Source of the DNA: CALKJP01 sp046299555
Lineage (GTDB): Bacteria; Bacteroidota; Bacteroidia; JACCXN01
Reading direction: 5' to 3'
DNA: 64,000 bases
Assembly: GCA_046299555.1 (NCBI GenBank)
Contig: JBKBHS010000002.1
Coordinates: 372,001 to 436,000, forward strand
Part shown: positions 43,114 through 52,510 of the stretch, one piece after another
Layout of the letters: every line of letters begins with the position of its first letter
Numbering within the stretch: the first letter of the stretch is position 1
Translations under genes and position numbers: made by a program
The notes under the pieces: generated by a model
Databases searched by the model: none
What the model was told of the DNA's origin: nothing
The model's input: the letters and a program-made list of their open reading frames with translations, nothing else

Positions 43114-44067
43114 ATGAAGATAAAATTATTAGCGAATGACGGAATAGATGAAAGCGGAAAAAAAATGCTTGAAGCAGCAGGATTTGATGTTATAACAACA
43201 AAAGTAGAACAAGCTGAATTGGCTAATTATATCAATCAAAATAATATAAGCGCTTTAACCGTTAGAAGTGCCACAAAAGTTAGAAAAGATATAATTGATG
43301 CATGCCCGGGATTAAAATTAATTGGTCGTGGTGGTGTAGGTATGGATAATATTGATGTAGAATATGCACGAGAAAAAGGAATAAAAGTTGTAAATACACC
43401 TGCAGCATCATCACAATCGGTAGCAGAATTGGTAATTGCTCACATGTTTAGTATGGCTCGTTTTTTACATTTATCCAATAGGGAAATGCCTACTAAGGGA
43501 GCTTTAGATTTTAATACTTTAAAAAAGAATTATTCAGAAGGAATTGAATTAAATGGTAAAAACATCGGAATTATTGGTTTTGGAAGAATTGGTCAAGCCG
43601 TTGCTAAATACGCTATTGGCTTAGGAATGCGTGTTTATGCTTATGACCCTTATATTAGTAGTGCAACCATAAAACTTGATTTTTTTGATGGAAGCAGCAA
43701 AGAGTTTCAAATAACTTCTACTCCAATTAATGATTTTATTGGAAAATGTGATTTTATTACATTACATGTTCCGGGAGGTGAAGTAATTGGAGAAAAAGAA
43801 TTAGCCCTTATGAAAGATGGTGTAATGCTTATAAATGCAGCCAGAGGCGGTGTAATAAACGAAACTGCATTACTCAACGCATTAAATTCAGGAAAGGTTG
43901 CAGCTGCTGCACTGGATGTGTTTAATAACGAACCTACCCCGGATACTGCTTTATTAACGCATCCTAAAATTAGTTTAACTCCGCATACCGGAGCCAGTAC
44001 AAAAGAAGCTCAACTACGTATTGGAATTGAATTAGCCGAATTAATTATTCAACATTTTAAAAATTAA
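43114..44067 (+). CDS. D-2-hydroxyacid dehydrogenase (3-phosphoglycerate dehydrogenase-like)
   Basis: 317 residues: catalytic domain and Rossmann NAD domain with IGIIGFGRIG (151-160). The active-site triad is R244 in NAARGG, E273 in NNEPTP and H291 in TPHTGAS. GRGGVGMDNID is typical of 3-phosphoglycerate dehydrogenase, so a serine-biosynthesis role is likely. The short length shows that the C-terminal ACT domain is missing, so feedback by serine is unlikely. No serC is adjacent. Confidence 0.88.
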   Translation: MKIKLLANDGIDESGKKMLEAAGFDVITTKVEQAELANYINQNNISALTVRSATKVRKDIIDACPGLKLIGRGGVGMDNIDVEYAREKGIKVVNTPAASSQSVAELVIAHMFSMARFLHLSNREMPTKGALDFNTLKKNYSEGIELNGKNIGIIGFGRIGQAVAKYAIGLGMRVYAYDPYISSATIKLDFFDGSSKEFQITSTPINDFIGKCDFITLHVPGGEVIGEKELALMKDGVMLINAARGGVINETALLNALNSGKVAAAALDVFNNEPTPDTALLTHPKISLTPHTGASTKEAQLRIGIELAELIIQHFKN

Positions 44068-44071
44068 TTTA

Positions 44072-44926
44072 CTAATCTTCCCCTAAGTGATAAAGGGTTA
44101 ACCCTGCAATGGGGCTTTCCAAAATTTTACCCATGGGAATCCCCTTTTCATCGGCAATTCGTGCAATAATATTGCTATAATAAAAACCGACAGAACCTAC
44201 TATACCAAGAGGTAATTCACCTTTACGCGGATATTTGCAAATATGCCTGTCGAAAAACAAGCGAAAAGAATCAATGGCTAACTGATTACAATATTCATGT
44301 TTTAAATTCTGATAAATAAATTTACTAAACGATGCTAAATAGCGACTTGGAAATGGCTTTTTATAAACATTTTCCAATACCTCATCTTTTGTTAACTTAA
44401 AACGCTCTCTAATTCTTTCAGCAATATCAATGGGCATTTCTTCATTTAAAAAATCGCAGATTAATTTTTTACCAAGAAAAGCACCACTACCTTCATCGCC
44501 TAAAATAAATCCTAATGAAGGTTGATTTTGAATTATTTCAATTCCATTATAATAACAACTGTTAGTACCTGTTCCCAATATAGCAGCTAAACCTTCTTTA
44601 TGCCCGCACAATGCTCTTGCAGCAGCCAGTAAATCATGCTCAACAATTATATCAGCATATTTGAATACTTTTTGTATTGCACTTTTTACATCGTTACATT
44701 TCTCAACCGAAGAACAACCCGCTCCATAAAAATAAATTTCAATTTTTTCATTGATAATTTCCTTTGGTAATGATGGTATAAGCTCTTTTAAAAGTATTTG
44801 ATTTATTTCTTCCGAACTAACAAAGTAAGGATTTATACCCTGCGAATGTGCCTGATGAATCTTCTTTTGACTGTCAATAAATCTCCAGTCTGTTTTGGTA
44901 GAACCGCTATCTGCTATAAGAATCAT
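44072..44926 (-). CDS. BadF/BadG/BcrA/BcrD ATPase family, N-acetylglucosamine kinase-like
   Basis: 284 residues of the ASKHA fold: ADSGSTKTDW (5-14) is the phosphate-1 loop, ILGTGTNSCYY the second, and GFILGDEGSGAFLGKKLI the family block. It closely fits Bacteroidota GlcNAc kinases used in cell-wall recycling; related members activate CoA-ester reductases. It is convergent with the dehydrogenase gene, 4 bp apart. Confidence 0.87.
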   Translation of the reverse strand: MILIADSGSTKTDWRFIDSQKKIHQAHSQGINPYFVSSEEINQILLKELIPSLPKEIINEKIEIYFYGAGCSSVEKCNDVKSAIQKVFKYADIIVEHDLLAAARALCGHKEGLAAILGTGTNSCYYNGIEIIQNQPSLGFILGDEGSGAFLGKKLICDFLNEEMPIDIAERIRERFKLTKDEVLENVYKKPFPSRYLASFSKFIYQNLKHEYCNQLAIDSFRLFFDRHICKYPRKGELPLGIVGSVGFYYSNIIARIADEKGIPMGKILESPIAGLTLYHLGED

Positions 44927-45044
44927 ACACTAATATTTTGAGGCTAATTTCAGCATTTTTTATTCAGATTGACACTATTAGATTAACATTTTTTAAACGA
45001 ATCTTAATTATAACTACAATAAAAAATAACTTTCTTTGCTTTAG

Positions 45045-45416
45045 ATGAATTTTATTCGAAAACATATCATACAACCTGTTGCTGTTTTACTTGCACTATT
45101 TCTGCTAAACACAAGTGTGGATGTTGTAGAAAGAAGTGCATTTAAGCCTTTTGAAGAAAGCCAATCAAATTTTAATGAAATTGAAAGTTTGGTAGAAATG
45201 ATTACAGAAATGGGATTGAATTTAGAAGATTTTATCCCTGAAAACGAAGGGGAAGATGATCAAAGTTTAAAAAGTAAACAACCTGTAAAATTCATTAAAA
45301 TCAATTCGCAACTTTATCTTCATGAAGCATTCAATACAATTGTTTACTGTGTAAGCGATCTATTCAATTATCTAAATCCCGGCTCCGCTATTTTTATTCC
45401 ACCTCCTGAAAATTAA
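45045..45416 (+). CDS. Small membrane protein with IFIPPP tail, 123 aa
   Basis: I recognise no named family. It has an N-terminal hydrophobic segment (residues 8-25), an acidic middle (ENEGEDDQ) and a C-terminal amphipathic part ending AIFIPPPEN. Length (123 residues) and tail match the Cys-rich protein at 2267, although the middle is different. It is 73 bp upstream of a barrel protein with clustered histidines. Confidence 0.6.
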   Translation: MNFIRKHIIQPVAVLLALFLLNTSVDVVERSAFKPFEESQSNFNEIESLVEMITEMGLNLEDFIPENEGEDDQSLKSKQPVKFIKINSQLYLHEAFNTIVYCVSDLFNYLNPGSAIFIPPPEN

Positions 45417-45489
45417 AGTTATTACATATCACTTATTTCTTAGAAATAAAAAGAAAAGTCACTCTCTTTAATTTTCAATCTTACTAAAA

Positions 45490-46371
45490 ATGCAAAAGAT
45501 TTTAATATTTCTTTTTGTCATGCTTTTATGCATAAAATTAAAAGCACAAGAAGAACCTGATTCGACCAAAATTATTAATGCCCAATTAGATTCTATTTAT
45601 TTAGCAGAAATAGAAGATGTAAAAGGTTTAAAAGACAAAGTGCTTCATGCTGAACCCATTTTTATTGATTTAATAAGAGACTTAGGAGCCAGAAAAGGTG
45701 AAAAAGAATGGAATGTTGGATTTGGTATTACTGATAAAACACTTTACGATAGTTATGAAGGATTAATTGAATACGAGTTTGCTCCAATAGACAGATTAGG
45801 TCTTGAAATAGAAATACCGGTAACCATTATTGCTTCTAATAATCAAGAACTCAAAGACAGTTTACCATCAAACAGGATTGAGTCATTAAAATTAGCCGGA
45901 CAATGGTCATTTTTTGTTTCTGATAAATTAAATACTACTCTGGCATTAGGTTATATCAATGAATTTTTATTTAGCGATTTAAATGCTATTCAACACTCGC
46001 CTGTATTTCAGGGAAACTTATATAATCCATTTATAATTGCAGCCAAACGCTGGGGAAATAATTTTCATACGCTTATTTATGCAGGGCCTCATATAGAGCA
46101 AATTTTTCGTAATAAACATGTGCATATTAATCATCATGTAAATACTAATTTTCATTACATGATTCCTGGTACTCGAAACTTTATAGGAATAGAGGTAAAT
46201 CAGGTATTTGAAAAAAATGAAATAAATACCGTATTGCGCCCACAAATGCGTGTTGGTTTAGCCGATAATTTACTTATTGGTATTGTTGGCGGCATACCTA
46301 TCACTAAAAACAACCAACGACTTAGTTCATTTATAAGAATCATTTATGAGCCTGGACATAAACATAAATAA
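45490..46371 (+). CDS. Outer-membrane barrel-like protein with clustered histidines
   Basis: 293 residues with a signal peptide (cleavage near LKAQE). HAEPIFIDLIRDLGARKGEKEW near residues 53-74 is a recognisable block of a Bacteroidota family without known function, followed by alternating strands. Histidines are clustered in HVHINHH (about 211-217) and at the C-terminus (GHKHK), suggesting metal contact (inference). It lies 42 bp before another barrel-like gene. Confidence 0.72.
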   Translation: MQKILIFLFVMLLCIKLKAQEEPDSTKIINAQLDSIYLAEIEDVKGLKDKVLHAEPIFIDLIRDLGARKGEKEWNVGFGITDKTLYDSYEGLIEYEFAPIDRLGLEIEIPVTIIASNNQELKDSLPSNRIESLKLAGQWSFFVSDKLNTTLALGYINEFLFSDLNAIQHSPVFQGNLYNPFIIAAKRWGNNFHTLIYAGPHIEQIFRNKHVHINHHVNTNFHYMIPGTRNFIGIEVNQVFEKNEINTVLRPQMRVGLADNLLIGIVGGIPITKNNQRLSSFIRIIYEPGHKHK

Positions 46372-46413
46372 TCATTAACAAACACTTAACAAAAACTAAT
46401 TAAAATTGGACAA

Positions 46414-47184
46414 ATGAAATATTTACTATCTCTAACACTTGCCCTATTTATTGGAATGATAGATGCCTTTGCTGTACGCCCATTTATTACGGATGATGCG
46501 CGTGTAGTGGGATATCGATTAGCACAATGGGAAACATGGGCCAGATTTGATCGCCATTCAGGACAATGGTGGCATATGGCTGCCTATGGACCGACTAATA
46601 AAATGGAATTAAGTGCGGGTTTAGTTTTTGGATACGATAAACCAAACGATGCTACAACTAATTTCAGCTATGCTATGCCCCTATTGCAAGGAAAGTTTTT
46701 ATTTAAAGAATATGCACCCGGAAAAGGGCCTGGTTTTGGATTAGTAGCCGGTACATTCTTACCCAATGGCAAAGGCGAATTTGTTCCACAAGGATATGGA
46801 GCATTTTCATTTCTTACCATATCACAATGTTTTGGCGAGGGCGAAAAAGTATTGCTGCATGCTAATATTGGTGGCAATTATTTATATGTTAACAATAAAA
46901 ATTCGTTTGTTAATACCTGGGGCTTTGGAACGCAAATAAAAGCATATAAAGGCATGCACTATGTTGGTGAAGTTTTTTCAGGTGACCCATATATACCCGG
47001 TGCAGGCTTATCGTGGCAAACAGGTTTCAGACATTTTATAAGTGATTTAATTCAAATAGATGGAACTGTAGGACAAGGAATTGGGGGGTCTAATCCACTA
47101 CCCTTTTGGTTTAGCTTTGGAGCAAGATTTGTAACAACAGCTTTTGAGAAAAAGAAAACAGATAATTCAGCTTATCTGTATTAG
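46414..47184 (+). CDS. Secreted barrel-like protein, RPFITDDAR family
   Basis: 256 residues with a signal peptide (to about DAFA). RPFITDDARVVGYRLAQWETW (motif at 22-42) is followed by repeated glycine- and aromatic-rich strands resembling small outer-membrane channels of the MetA/phenol type. I cannot name the substrate. It is probably co-transcribed with the barrel gene at 45490. Confidence 0.7.
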   Translation: MKYLLSLTLALFIGMIDAFAVRPFITDDARVVGYRLAQWETWARFDRHSGQWWHMAAYGPTNKMELSAGLVFGYDKPNDATTNFSYAMPLLQGKFLFKEYAPGKGPGFGLVAGTFLPNGKGEFVPQGYGAFSFLTISQCFGEGEKVLLHANIGGNYLYVNNKNSFVNTWGFGTQIKAYKGMHYVGEVFSGDPYIPGAGLSWQTGFRHFISDLIQIDGTVGQGIGGSNPLPFWFSFGARFVTTAFEKKKTDNSAYLY

Positions 47185-47188
47185 TAAA

Positions 47189-48700
47189 TTACTTAGTTAA
47201 TCTTTCAAAAGCCATATAAAGCGATTCAATAATATCTCCTGCAATAAGTGATTGCTGGTTATAATTTTGAACTGCCATATCTCCTGAAAGACCATGTATA
47301 TATACACCCAATAAAGTTGCTTCAAAAGAATTAAATCCTTGTGCTAATAACGATGTTATAACACCGGTTAAAACATCGCCACTACCCGCAGTAGCCATTC
47401 CCGGATTACCTGTACTGTTAAAATACACTTTCCCGCTGGGTGAAACAATGGCCGTATGTGCACCTTTTAATACAATTATTGTATTAGTTTTTAAACTTAA
47501 CTCACGTGCTTTTTGTAAGCGTTCGAAACTATCGTTGCATTTACCTGCTAATCTTTCAAATTCTTTTGGATGAGGAGTAAGAATGCTGCCCTTAGGTAAA
47601 AACGAAAGCCAAGTTTTATTTTCGGCTAAAATATTAATGGCATCTGCATCTAATACCAGAGGAACATCAGCAGTTTGTATTAAATTCTTAAGAACTTGTA
47701 CCGTTTTTTCATGCATACCAATACCGGGACCAATTCCTATTGCATCATATAACTTTAGGTCAGGCAATTCAGAAATATGTTCCTCATTTGTATCAATACT
47801 TACCATAGCTTCCGGAAAAGCTGCATGAATTGATGAAACATTATTTTTAGCAGTGTGTATACTTACTAAACCACATCCACTTCTTAAAGCAGCTTTAGCA
47901 GATAGAATAGCAGCTCCGGCTTTTCCATAGCTTCCTGCAATTATCAGTGCATGTCCATAAGTTCCTTTATGGGAAAATTTATCACGATGAAAATTGAAAT
48001 TTTCCTTTATTTCATCATCGGTAATGTAAATGAAATTTGAATCTTGAGAATGAATAAATTCTTTATTGAGCCCAATATCTAATAGATAAAATTGTCCGCA
48101 ATATTTACCTGTTTCAGGAAATAAAAAGGAGAATTTAGGCAACTGAAATGTAAGTGTATAGGTAGCTTTAACTACTGCTTTTAATGCCGCTATATCTCCG
48201 GTATCGCTGAATAAACCGGAAGGGATATCAATAGAAATTATTTTACTGCCCGAATGATTTATGAATTGAATTACATCTGCAAAAATACCCTCTACAGCTT
48301 TGTTTAAGCCTGTTCCAAAAATGGCATCAATAATAATATCATTTGAATTTATTGGCTTTAAATCATTTAATGTTTGAACATAATTAATAGTTATTGGTAA
48401 TTTTTCAAGCCTCGAAATATTGATTAAAAAATCCTTTGAACCTTTTCCCTTCTCTCCTATTACATACACAAACACATTATAACCGCATTGATACATTAAT
48501 CTGGCTATGGCAATTCCATCGCCTCCATTATTGCCTGTTCCTGCAAAGATTACCAGTCTATTATCTGCTGAAATATGTTGTTTTATCCAGTCAACACAAG
48601 CATTGGCAGCTCGCTCCATTAAATCAACAGAGGCAATACCTTCTTGTTGTATCGTATAAGCATCTGCTTCTCTTATTTGTGTAGCTGAAAGAATTTTCAT
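47189..48700 (-). CDS. Bifunctional NAD(P)H-hydrate epimerase / ADP-dependent dehydratase (Nnr)
   Basis: 503 residues. An N-terminal YjeF_N epimerase domain (1-210; GTGNNGGDGIAIARLM near 54-69) is fused to a ribokinase-like dehydratase domain (225-500; GPGIGMHEKT and TGNPGMATAGSGDVLTG). It repairs hydrated NAD(P)H. Catalytic loops of both domains are present. It is upstream of nothing else on this strand and follows coaE by 3 bp. Confidence 0.94.
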   Translation of the reverse strand: MKILSATQIREADAYTIQQEGIASVDLMERAANACVDWIKQHISADNRLVIFAGTGNNGGDGIAIARLMYQCGYNVFVYVIGEKGKGSKDFLINISRLEKLPITINYVQTLNDLKPINSNDIIIDAIFGTGLNKAVEGIFADVIQFINHSGSKIISIDIPSGLFSDTGDIAALKAVVKATYTLTFQLPKFSFLFPETGKYCGQFYLLDIGLNKEFIHSQDSNFIYITDDEIKENFNFHRDKFSHKGTYGHALIIAGSYGKAGAAILSAKAALRSGCGLVSIHTAKNNVSSIHAAFPEAMVSIDTNEEHISELPDLKLYDAIGIGPGIGMHEKTVQVLKNLIQTADVPLVLDADAINILAENKTWLSFLPKGSILTPHPKEFERLAGKCNDSFERLQKARELSLKTNTIIVLKGAHTAIVSPSGKVYFNSTGNPGMATAGSGDVLTGVITSLLAQGFNSFEATLLGVYIHGLSGDMAVQNYNQQSLIAGDIIESLYMAFERLTK

Positions 48701-48703
48701 TTG

Positions 48704-49294
48704 CTAAATTTCATTATTAGTCAATTTTAAATGAAGTTGAATAATCTGAGGTAGTACCAATTGTTCATCATCATTATAAATTATAAAATCTGCATGTGCT
48801 AGTCGCTGTTCCTCTGTCCATTGGTTTTTCATACGCTCTTCAATTTGAGAACGAGAAAAATTATCTCTTTTAATAATTCGTTTAATACGAATTTCTTTGG
48901 GTGCACTAACAGCAATAATTTTATCCATTTCTTTATATGCCCCGCTTTCAAATAATATGGCAGCTTCTTTTAAGGTGTAAGGTAGATGCTTATATTTTTC
49001 GCACCACTGCATATATACTTGCGCAACTTTGGGATGTATGAGTTTATTTATAAACTTTAATTCATCCGGATTATTAAAAATAATTTCAGCTAGTTTTTCT
49101 TTGTTCAACTCGTAATCAGACAAATAAATATGCTTTCCATATTTATTAATAAGTGTTTCTTTTACATCATCATCAAAATAAAGTTTTTTTGCTTCTGCAT
49201 CTGCATAAAACACAGGCACACCCAATAATTCAAACACTTTGCAAACGATTGATTTGCCACTGCCTATTCCACCGGTAATTCCTATACGTTTCAT
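48704..49294 (-). CDS. coaE: Dephospho-CoA kinase
   Basis: 196 residues. P-loop GGIGSGKS at 8-15, then YADAEAKKLY and the lid and HPKVAQ blocks. It makes the last step of CoA synthesis. The start overlaps the end of the YbbR gene by 4 bp, so the two are coupled. Confidence 0.94.
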   Translation of the reverse strand: MKRIGITGGIGSGKSIVCKVFELLGVPVFYADAEAKKLYFDDDVKETLINKYGKHIYLSDYELNKEKLAEIIFNNPDELKFINKLIHPKVAQVYMQWCEKYKHLPYTLKEAAILFESGAYKEMDKIIAVSAPKEIRIKRIIKRDNFSRSQIEERMKNQWTEEQRLAHADFIIYNDDEQLVLPQIIQLHLKLTNNEI

Positions 49295-50301
49295 TTATTT
49301 TTTTTAATCAAAATATATTCAACTTCATTTGGCTTTATTTCTCTAATGCGTGCAAACGTTGGATATGAATTTAATTTTAAAGGTAATCTGTTTTTCTGAT
49401 TATTAGATTCAAAATCAACTTGTAATTTCCATTCCTGCTGCTTAACTAAGTTATATTTACTAAATGGTACTAAAAATGTGATTTCTGCTTTGTAAGGAAT
49501 TAAAACTACTTCAAAACCTTCGGGAACATTTATAGGCTGAATGTTAACCGTAATAGATGTTTCAGTATAGCGCTCCACCGGTATTTTAACATTAACTTCT
49601 TTTTGCGAAAATCTAAAATAAGCAGGTATGCTTGGTGGAATTTTAAGCGTAAGATTTAATTCCTGATTTTCTGAAATATCAGTTAAAACAATTTCTTCGG
49701 TTTCAATTTCTTCAACATCAATAATATTTTCAGATGGTCCATATATTTCAATAAATGCAGGTGAAATAATAATTGAATCTTTTATTTGATATTGTTTTTT
49801 AAAATTAAGAGTTGCATTTAACTTCACCTTTACTCTTTTTACTTCCTTATCTGCAAAATTAAAAAACACAGTATCCGGACTTATGGATAGGATATTCCCC
49901 GTATTTTTTAATTGATTTCTCAATTCATCTATTCTGTTTTTTAGAGAGATATAATGTATGTCTTTATTTTTTGAAAGTAAACCATGTTCACTTGCATAAT
50001 CAATAATTAAAGTATCATTTTCTGCACTGAATTGATGTTGCAACAACGTATAACCTTTTGCATCTATTTCAACCGAAATATGAGCCGGTAAAATATTGGT
50101 GTAAATCTTATTGTTTGGCAAATTAATATACCTAACGGGATAATTAATAGTTGTCTTATAATTATCTGATAACTTATTTAAGAACCATAGAAAAACAGAA
50201 AATGCTACGCAAATTAAAAATAAAAAAAATCGGGAACGAGCTTTTAAATCGCTTTTACGCTTAAACCAAATAGACCATAATTTCTTTCTGCTTTGTGGCA
50301 T
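49291..50301 (-). CDS. YbbR-domain membrane protein
   Basis: 336 residues with a single membrane helix (about 24-44) after a basic N-terminus, and several YbbR-like beta repeats in the extracytoplasmic part (YPVRYINLP, VSIEIDAKGYTLLQ; KVKLNATLNFKKQYQ). The conserved placement before coaE is usual for this phylum. In other bacteria YbbR-domain protein CdaR regulates a di-AMP cyclase; no cyclase is adjacent. Confidence 0.85.
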   Translation of the reverse strand: MPQSRKKLWSIWFKRKSDLKARSRFFLFLICVAFSVFLWFLNKLSDNYKTTINYPVRYINLPNNKIYTNILPAHISVEIDAKGYTLLQHQFSAENDTLIIDYASEHGLLSKNKDIHYISLKNRIDELRNQLKNTGNILSISPDTVFFNFADKEVKRVKVKLNATLNFKKQYQIKDSIIISPAFIEIYGPSENIIDVEEIETEEIVLTDISENQELNLTLKIPPSIPAYFRFSQKEVNVKIPVERYTETSITVNIQPINVPEGFEVVLIPYKAEITFLVPFSKYNLVKQQEWKLQVDFESNNQKNRLPLKLNSYPTFARIREIKPNEVEYILIKKNK

Positions 50302-50493
50302 ATTACTTAAATGTGCATAAAATTATTCAGAATACATGCTTTATTTAAATAAATGTTCATTTTTCACTTTATGAATTTTAATCCCATAGTTTATAGCTCA
50401 ATAAGTTAATACAATAAAATTTATACCTCCTCATTTTCAAATATTTAAAACTTTTCAAACTACCTTGTATTACATAGTACATATTTTTACATA

Positions 50494-50501
50494 TATCTTT
50501 G
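50494..50501 (+). promoter_or_regulatory. -7 promoter box (TATCTTTG) for the PadR-PspC operon
   Basis: A TAnnTTTG box 27 bp before the PadR start. Three direct copies of TACATA (50471-50476, 50478-50483, 50488-50493) lie just upstream and may be an operator. Confidence 0.6.
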
Positions 50502-50528
50502 CATAAAAATTAACATATCCATCTATCC

Positions 50529-50849
50529 ATGAATTTAGAAAATACTAAAGCTCAAATGCGTAAAGGGATATTGGAGTTTTGTATCCTATCAACACTTTCG
50601 GGTAAAGAAGCTTATACCGGAGAAATTATTGATCGGCTAAAAGAAGCTAAGTTAATTGTGGTAGAAGGTACGCTTTATCCTCTTCTTACACGATTAAAAA
50701 ATGCAGGATTGCTAAACTACCGATGGGAAGAATCAAGTTCCGGCCCACCCAGAAAATATTATAAACTAACTGCTGAAGGTGAACAGTTTTTACAAGAACT
50801 TAAAAACACCTGGAAAGAATTAAATGATGCTATAAATAAACTTATCTAA
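50529..50849 (+). CDS. PadR family transcriptional regulator
   Basis: 106 residues forming the winged helix of PadR: RKGILEFCILSTLSG, GEIIDRLKEAKLIVVEGTLYPLLTRLKNAGLL (motif at 27-58), and SSSGPPRKYYKLTAEG in the wing. It likely represses its own operon. It is 11 bp before the PspC gene, a frequent Bacteroidota pair in which PadR controls membrane-stress genes. Confidence 0.93.
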   Translation: MNLENTKAQMRKGILEFCILSTLSGKEAYTGEIIDRLKEAKLIVVEGTLYPLLTRLKNAGLLNYRWEESSSGPPRKYYKLTAEGEQFLQELKNTWKELNDAINKLI

Positions 50850-50860
50850 ACATATATAAG

Positions 50861-52459
50861 ATGAAAAAGACAGTTACAGTAAACATTGGTGGTGCATTTT
50901 TTCATGTAGATGAAGATGCATATGATATCTTAAAAAAATATCTGGAAACTATTCGTGGATACTTTATAAATACTCCTGGATGCGATGAAATAATGGCAGA
51001 TATTGAAAGTCGCATTGCTGAAATGTTTAAGGAAATGCAAAATGCAACAAAAGAAGTTATAACGATAGATGATGTAAATGCGGTTATAACTACCATGGGA
51101 AAACCTGAAGATTATATAGATTCAGATAGTGGACAAGAAAGTAAATCAAACGAAACAGAAAATAAAACATCTACATCAAACTCATTTAAAAACAAGCGCA
51201 TATACCGCGATCCGGACAATCGCGTATTAGGTGGCGTATGCAGCGGTATAGGCGCATATTTTGGAATAGATCCTGTTTGGATTCGCATTGCATTTGTTAT
51301 TATGTTTTTTGCCTTTGGAACTGGTCCTTTTCTTTATTTGATTTTATGGATAATAATACCTAAAGCTAAAACAACAGCTGAAAAACTGGAAATGCGAGGC
51401 GAGCCTGTAACCGCTGAAAATATTGGTAAAACCATTCGCGAAGAAATGGAAGGTGTTAAAGATAGTTTTAATAATTTAAGCAACGATTTAAAATCGAAAA
51501 AGACACAAAGCCAATTACAAAGCGGCATAAACAGAGTAGTTGATTTTATGGGCAAATTATTGTGTTTAATTCTTAATGTTGCCGGAAAAATTATTGGAGT
51601 AGCATTTATAATTGCAGCGCTGTTTCTCACTATTCTTTTTTTTAGTTTTTTAGTTACCGGAGATTTTATTTTAAATATAAGCGATAGTGGCTTCAGCGAA
51701 TTTGGTATTCATGATTTTCTACAACTGATATTTTCGAGCAATTCAGATTTAACACTTGCTACAATTGCTATATCTTTATTAATACTGGTTCCATTGGTAT
51801 CACTAATGCTTATAGGTATAAAACTGCTATTTAATGTAAAGCATAATTTTAGAAGTGTGGGGGCTACACTTGGAATTTTATGGGTAGTAGCTATATTGCT
51901 TACAGTATTCAGTGTTTATTCTACCGCTAAAGATTTTAGTAAAAGTGGTGTCTATATTCAAAATATAACCATTCCAGCAAATGATACTATTTATATTTCA
52001 GCAACTCAAACTGAACTGAACGATGACATGAAAATTGTGTTGTTTGATGACGAAAGAAGCGCCATTTTTTATGTTAACAAAGACAGTATGTATTTATGTT
52101 ATCCCAAATTGGATATAATAAAAAGTAATAGCGATTCAACTTCATTTGAAATAAAACAAATAGCACTTGGTAAAACTAAAAAAATAGCAGCCGATAGAGC
52201 AGCTGATATTCGTTATGAGTTTTCGTACAACGAACAACAATTATTCCTTAACAATTATTTTACTGTGAGTAATGAAAATAAATTCAGAGCACAGCATTTA
52301 AAACTTACTTTAAAAATACCGGAAGGTAAAACAGTGTATTTAGACCCAACATTGGAAAATATATTGTTTGATGTAAAAAACACCACCAATACATTAGATG
52401 AAGATATGCTAAGCCACTACTGGACGATGACCAGGAATGGACTTACAAGAGTAGATTAA
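50861..52459 (+). CDS. PspC-domain membrane protein
   Basis: 532 residues. An N-terminal helical domain (NIGGAFFHVDEDAY) precedes the PspC domain (about 112-168: RVLGGVCSGIGAYFGIDPVWIRI), then three or four further membrane helices (about 230-350) and a C-terminal extracytoplasmic beta domain. PspC relatives sense envelope stress. It is paired with the PadR regulator. Confidence 0.88.
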   Translation: MKKTVTVNIGGAFFHVDEDAYDILKKYLETIRGYFINTPGCDEIMADIESRIAEMFKEMQNATKEVITIDDVNAVITTMGKPEDYIDSDSGQESKSNETENKTSTSNSFKNKRIYRDPDNRVLGGVCSGIGAYFGIDPVWIRIAFVIMFFAFGTGPFLYLILWIIIPKAKTTAEKLEMRGEPVTAENIGKTIREEMEGVKDSFNNLSNDLKSKKTQSQLQSGINRVVDFMGKLLCLILNVAGKIIGVAFIIAALFLTILFFSFLVTGDFILNISDSGFSEFGIHDFLQLIFSSNSDLTLATIAISLLILVPLVSLMLIGIKLLFNVKHNFRSVGATLGILWVVAILLTVFSVYSTAKDFSKSGVYIQNITIPANDTIYISATQTELNDDMKIVLFDDERSAIFYVNKDSMYLCYPKLDIIKSNSDSTSFEIKQIALGKTKKIAADRAADIRYEFSYNEQQLFLNNYFTVSNENKFRAQHLKLTLKIPEGKTVYLDPTLENILFDVKNTTNTLDEDMLSHYWTMTRNGLTRVD

Positions 52460-52494
52460 TAAAAAAATCCCCGAAAAATTTCGGGGATTTTTTC
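52460..52494. terminator. Terminator between PspC and trxB
   Basis: The stem AATCCCCGAAA/TTTCGGGGATT lies between A7 and T6 tracts; it can serve both converging genes. Confidence 0.88.
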
Positions 52495-52510
52495 ATTTAT
52501 TTCAATAAGA

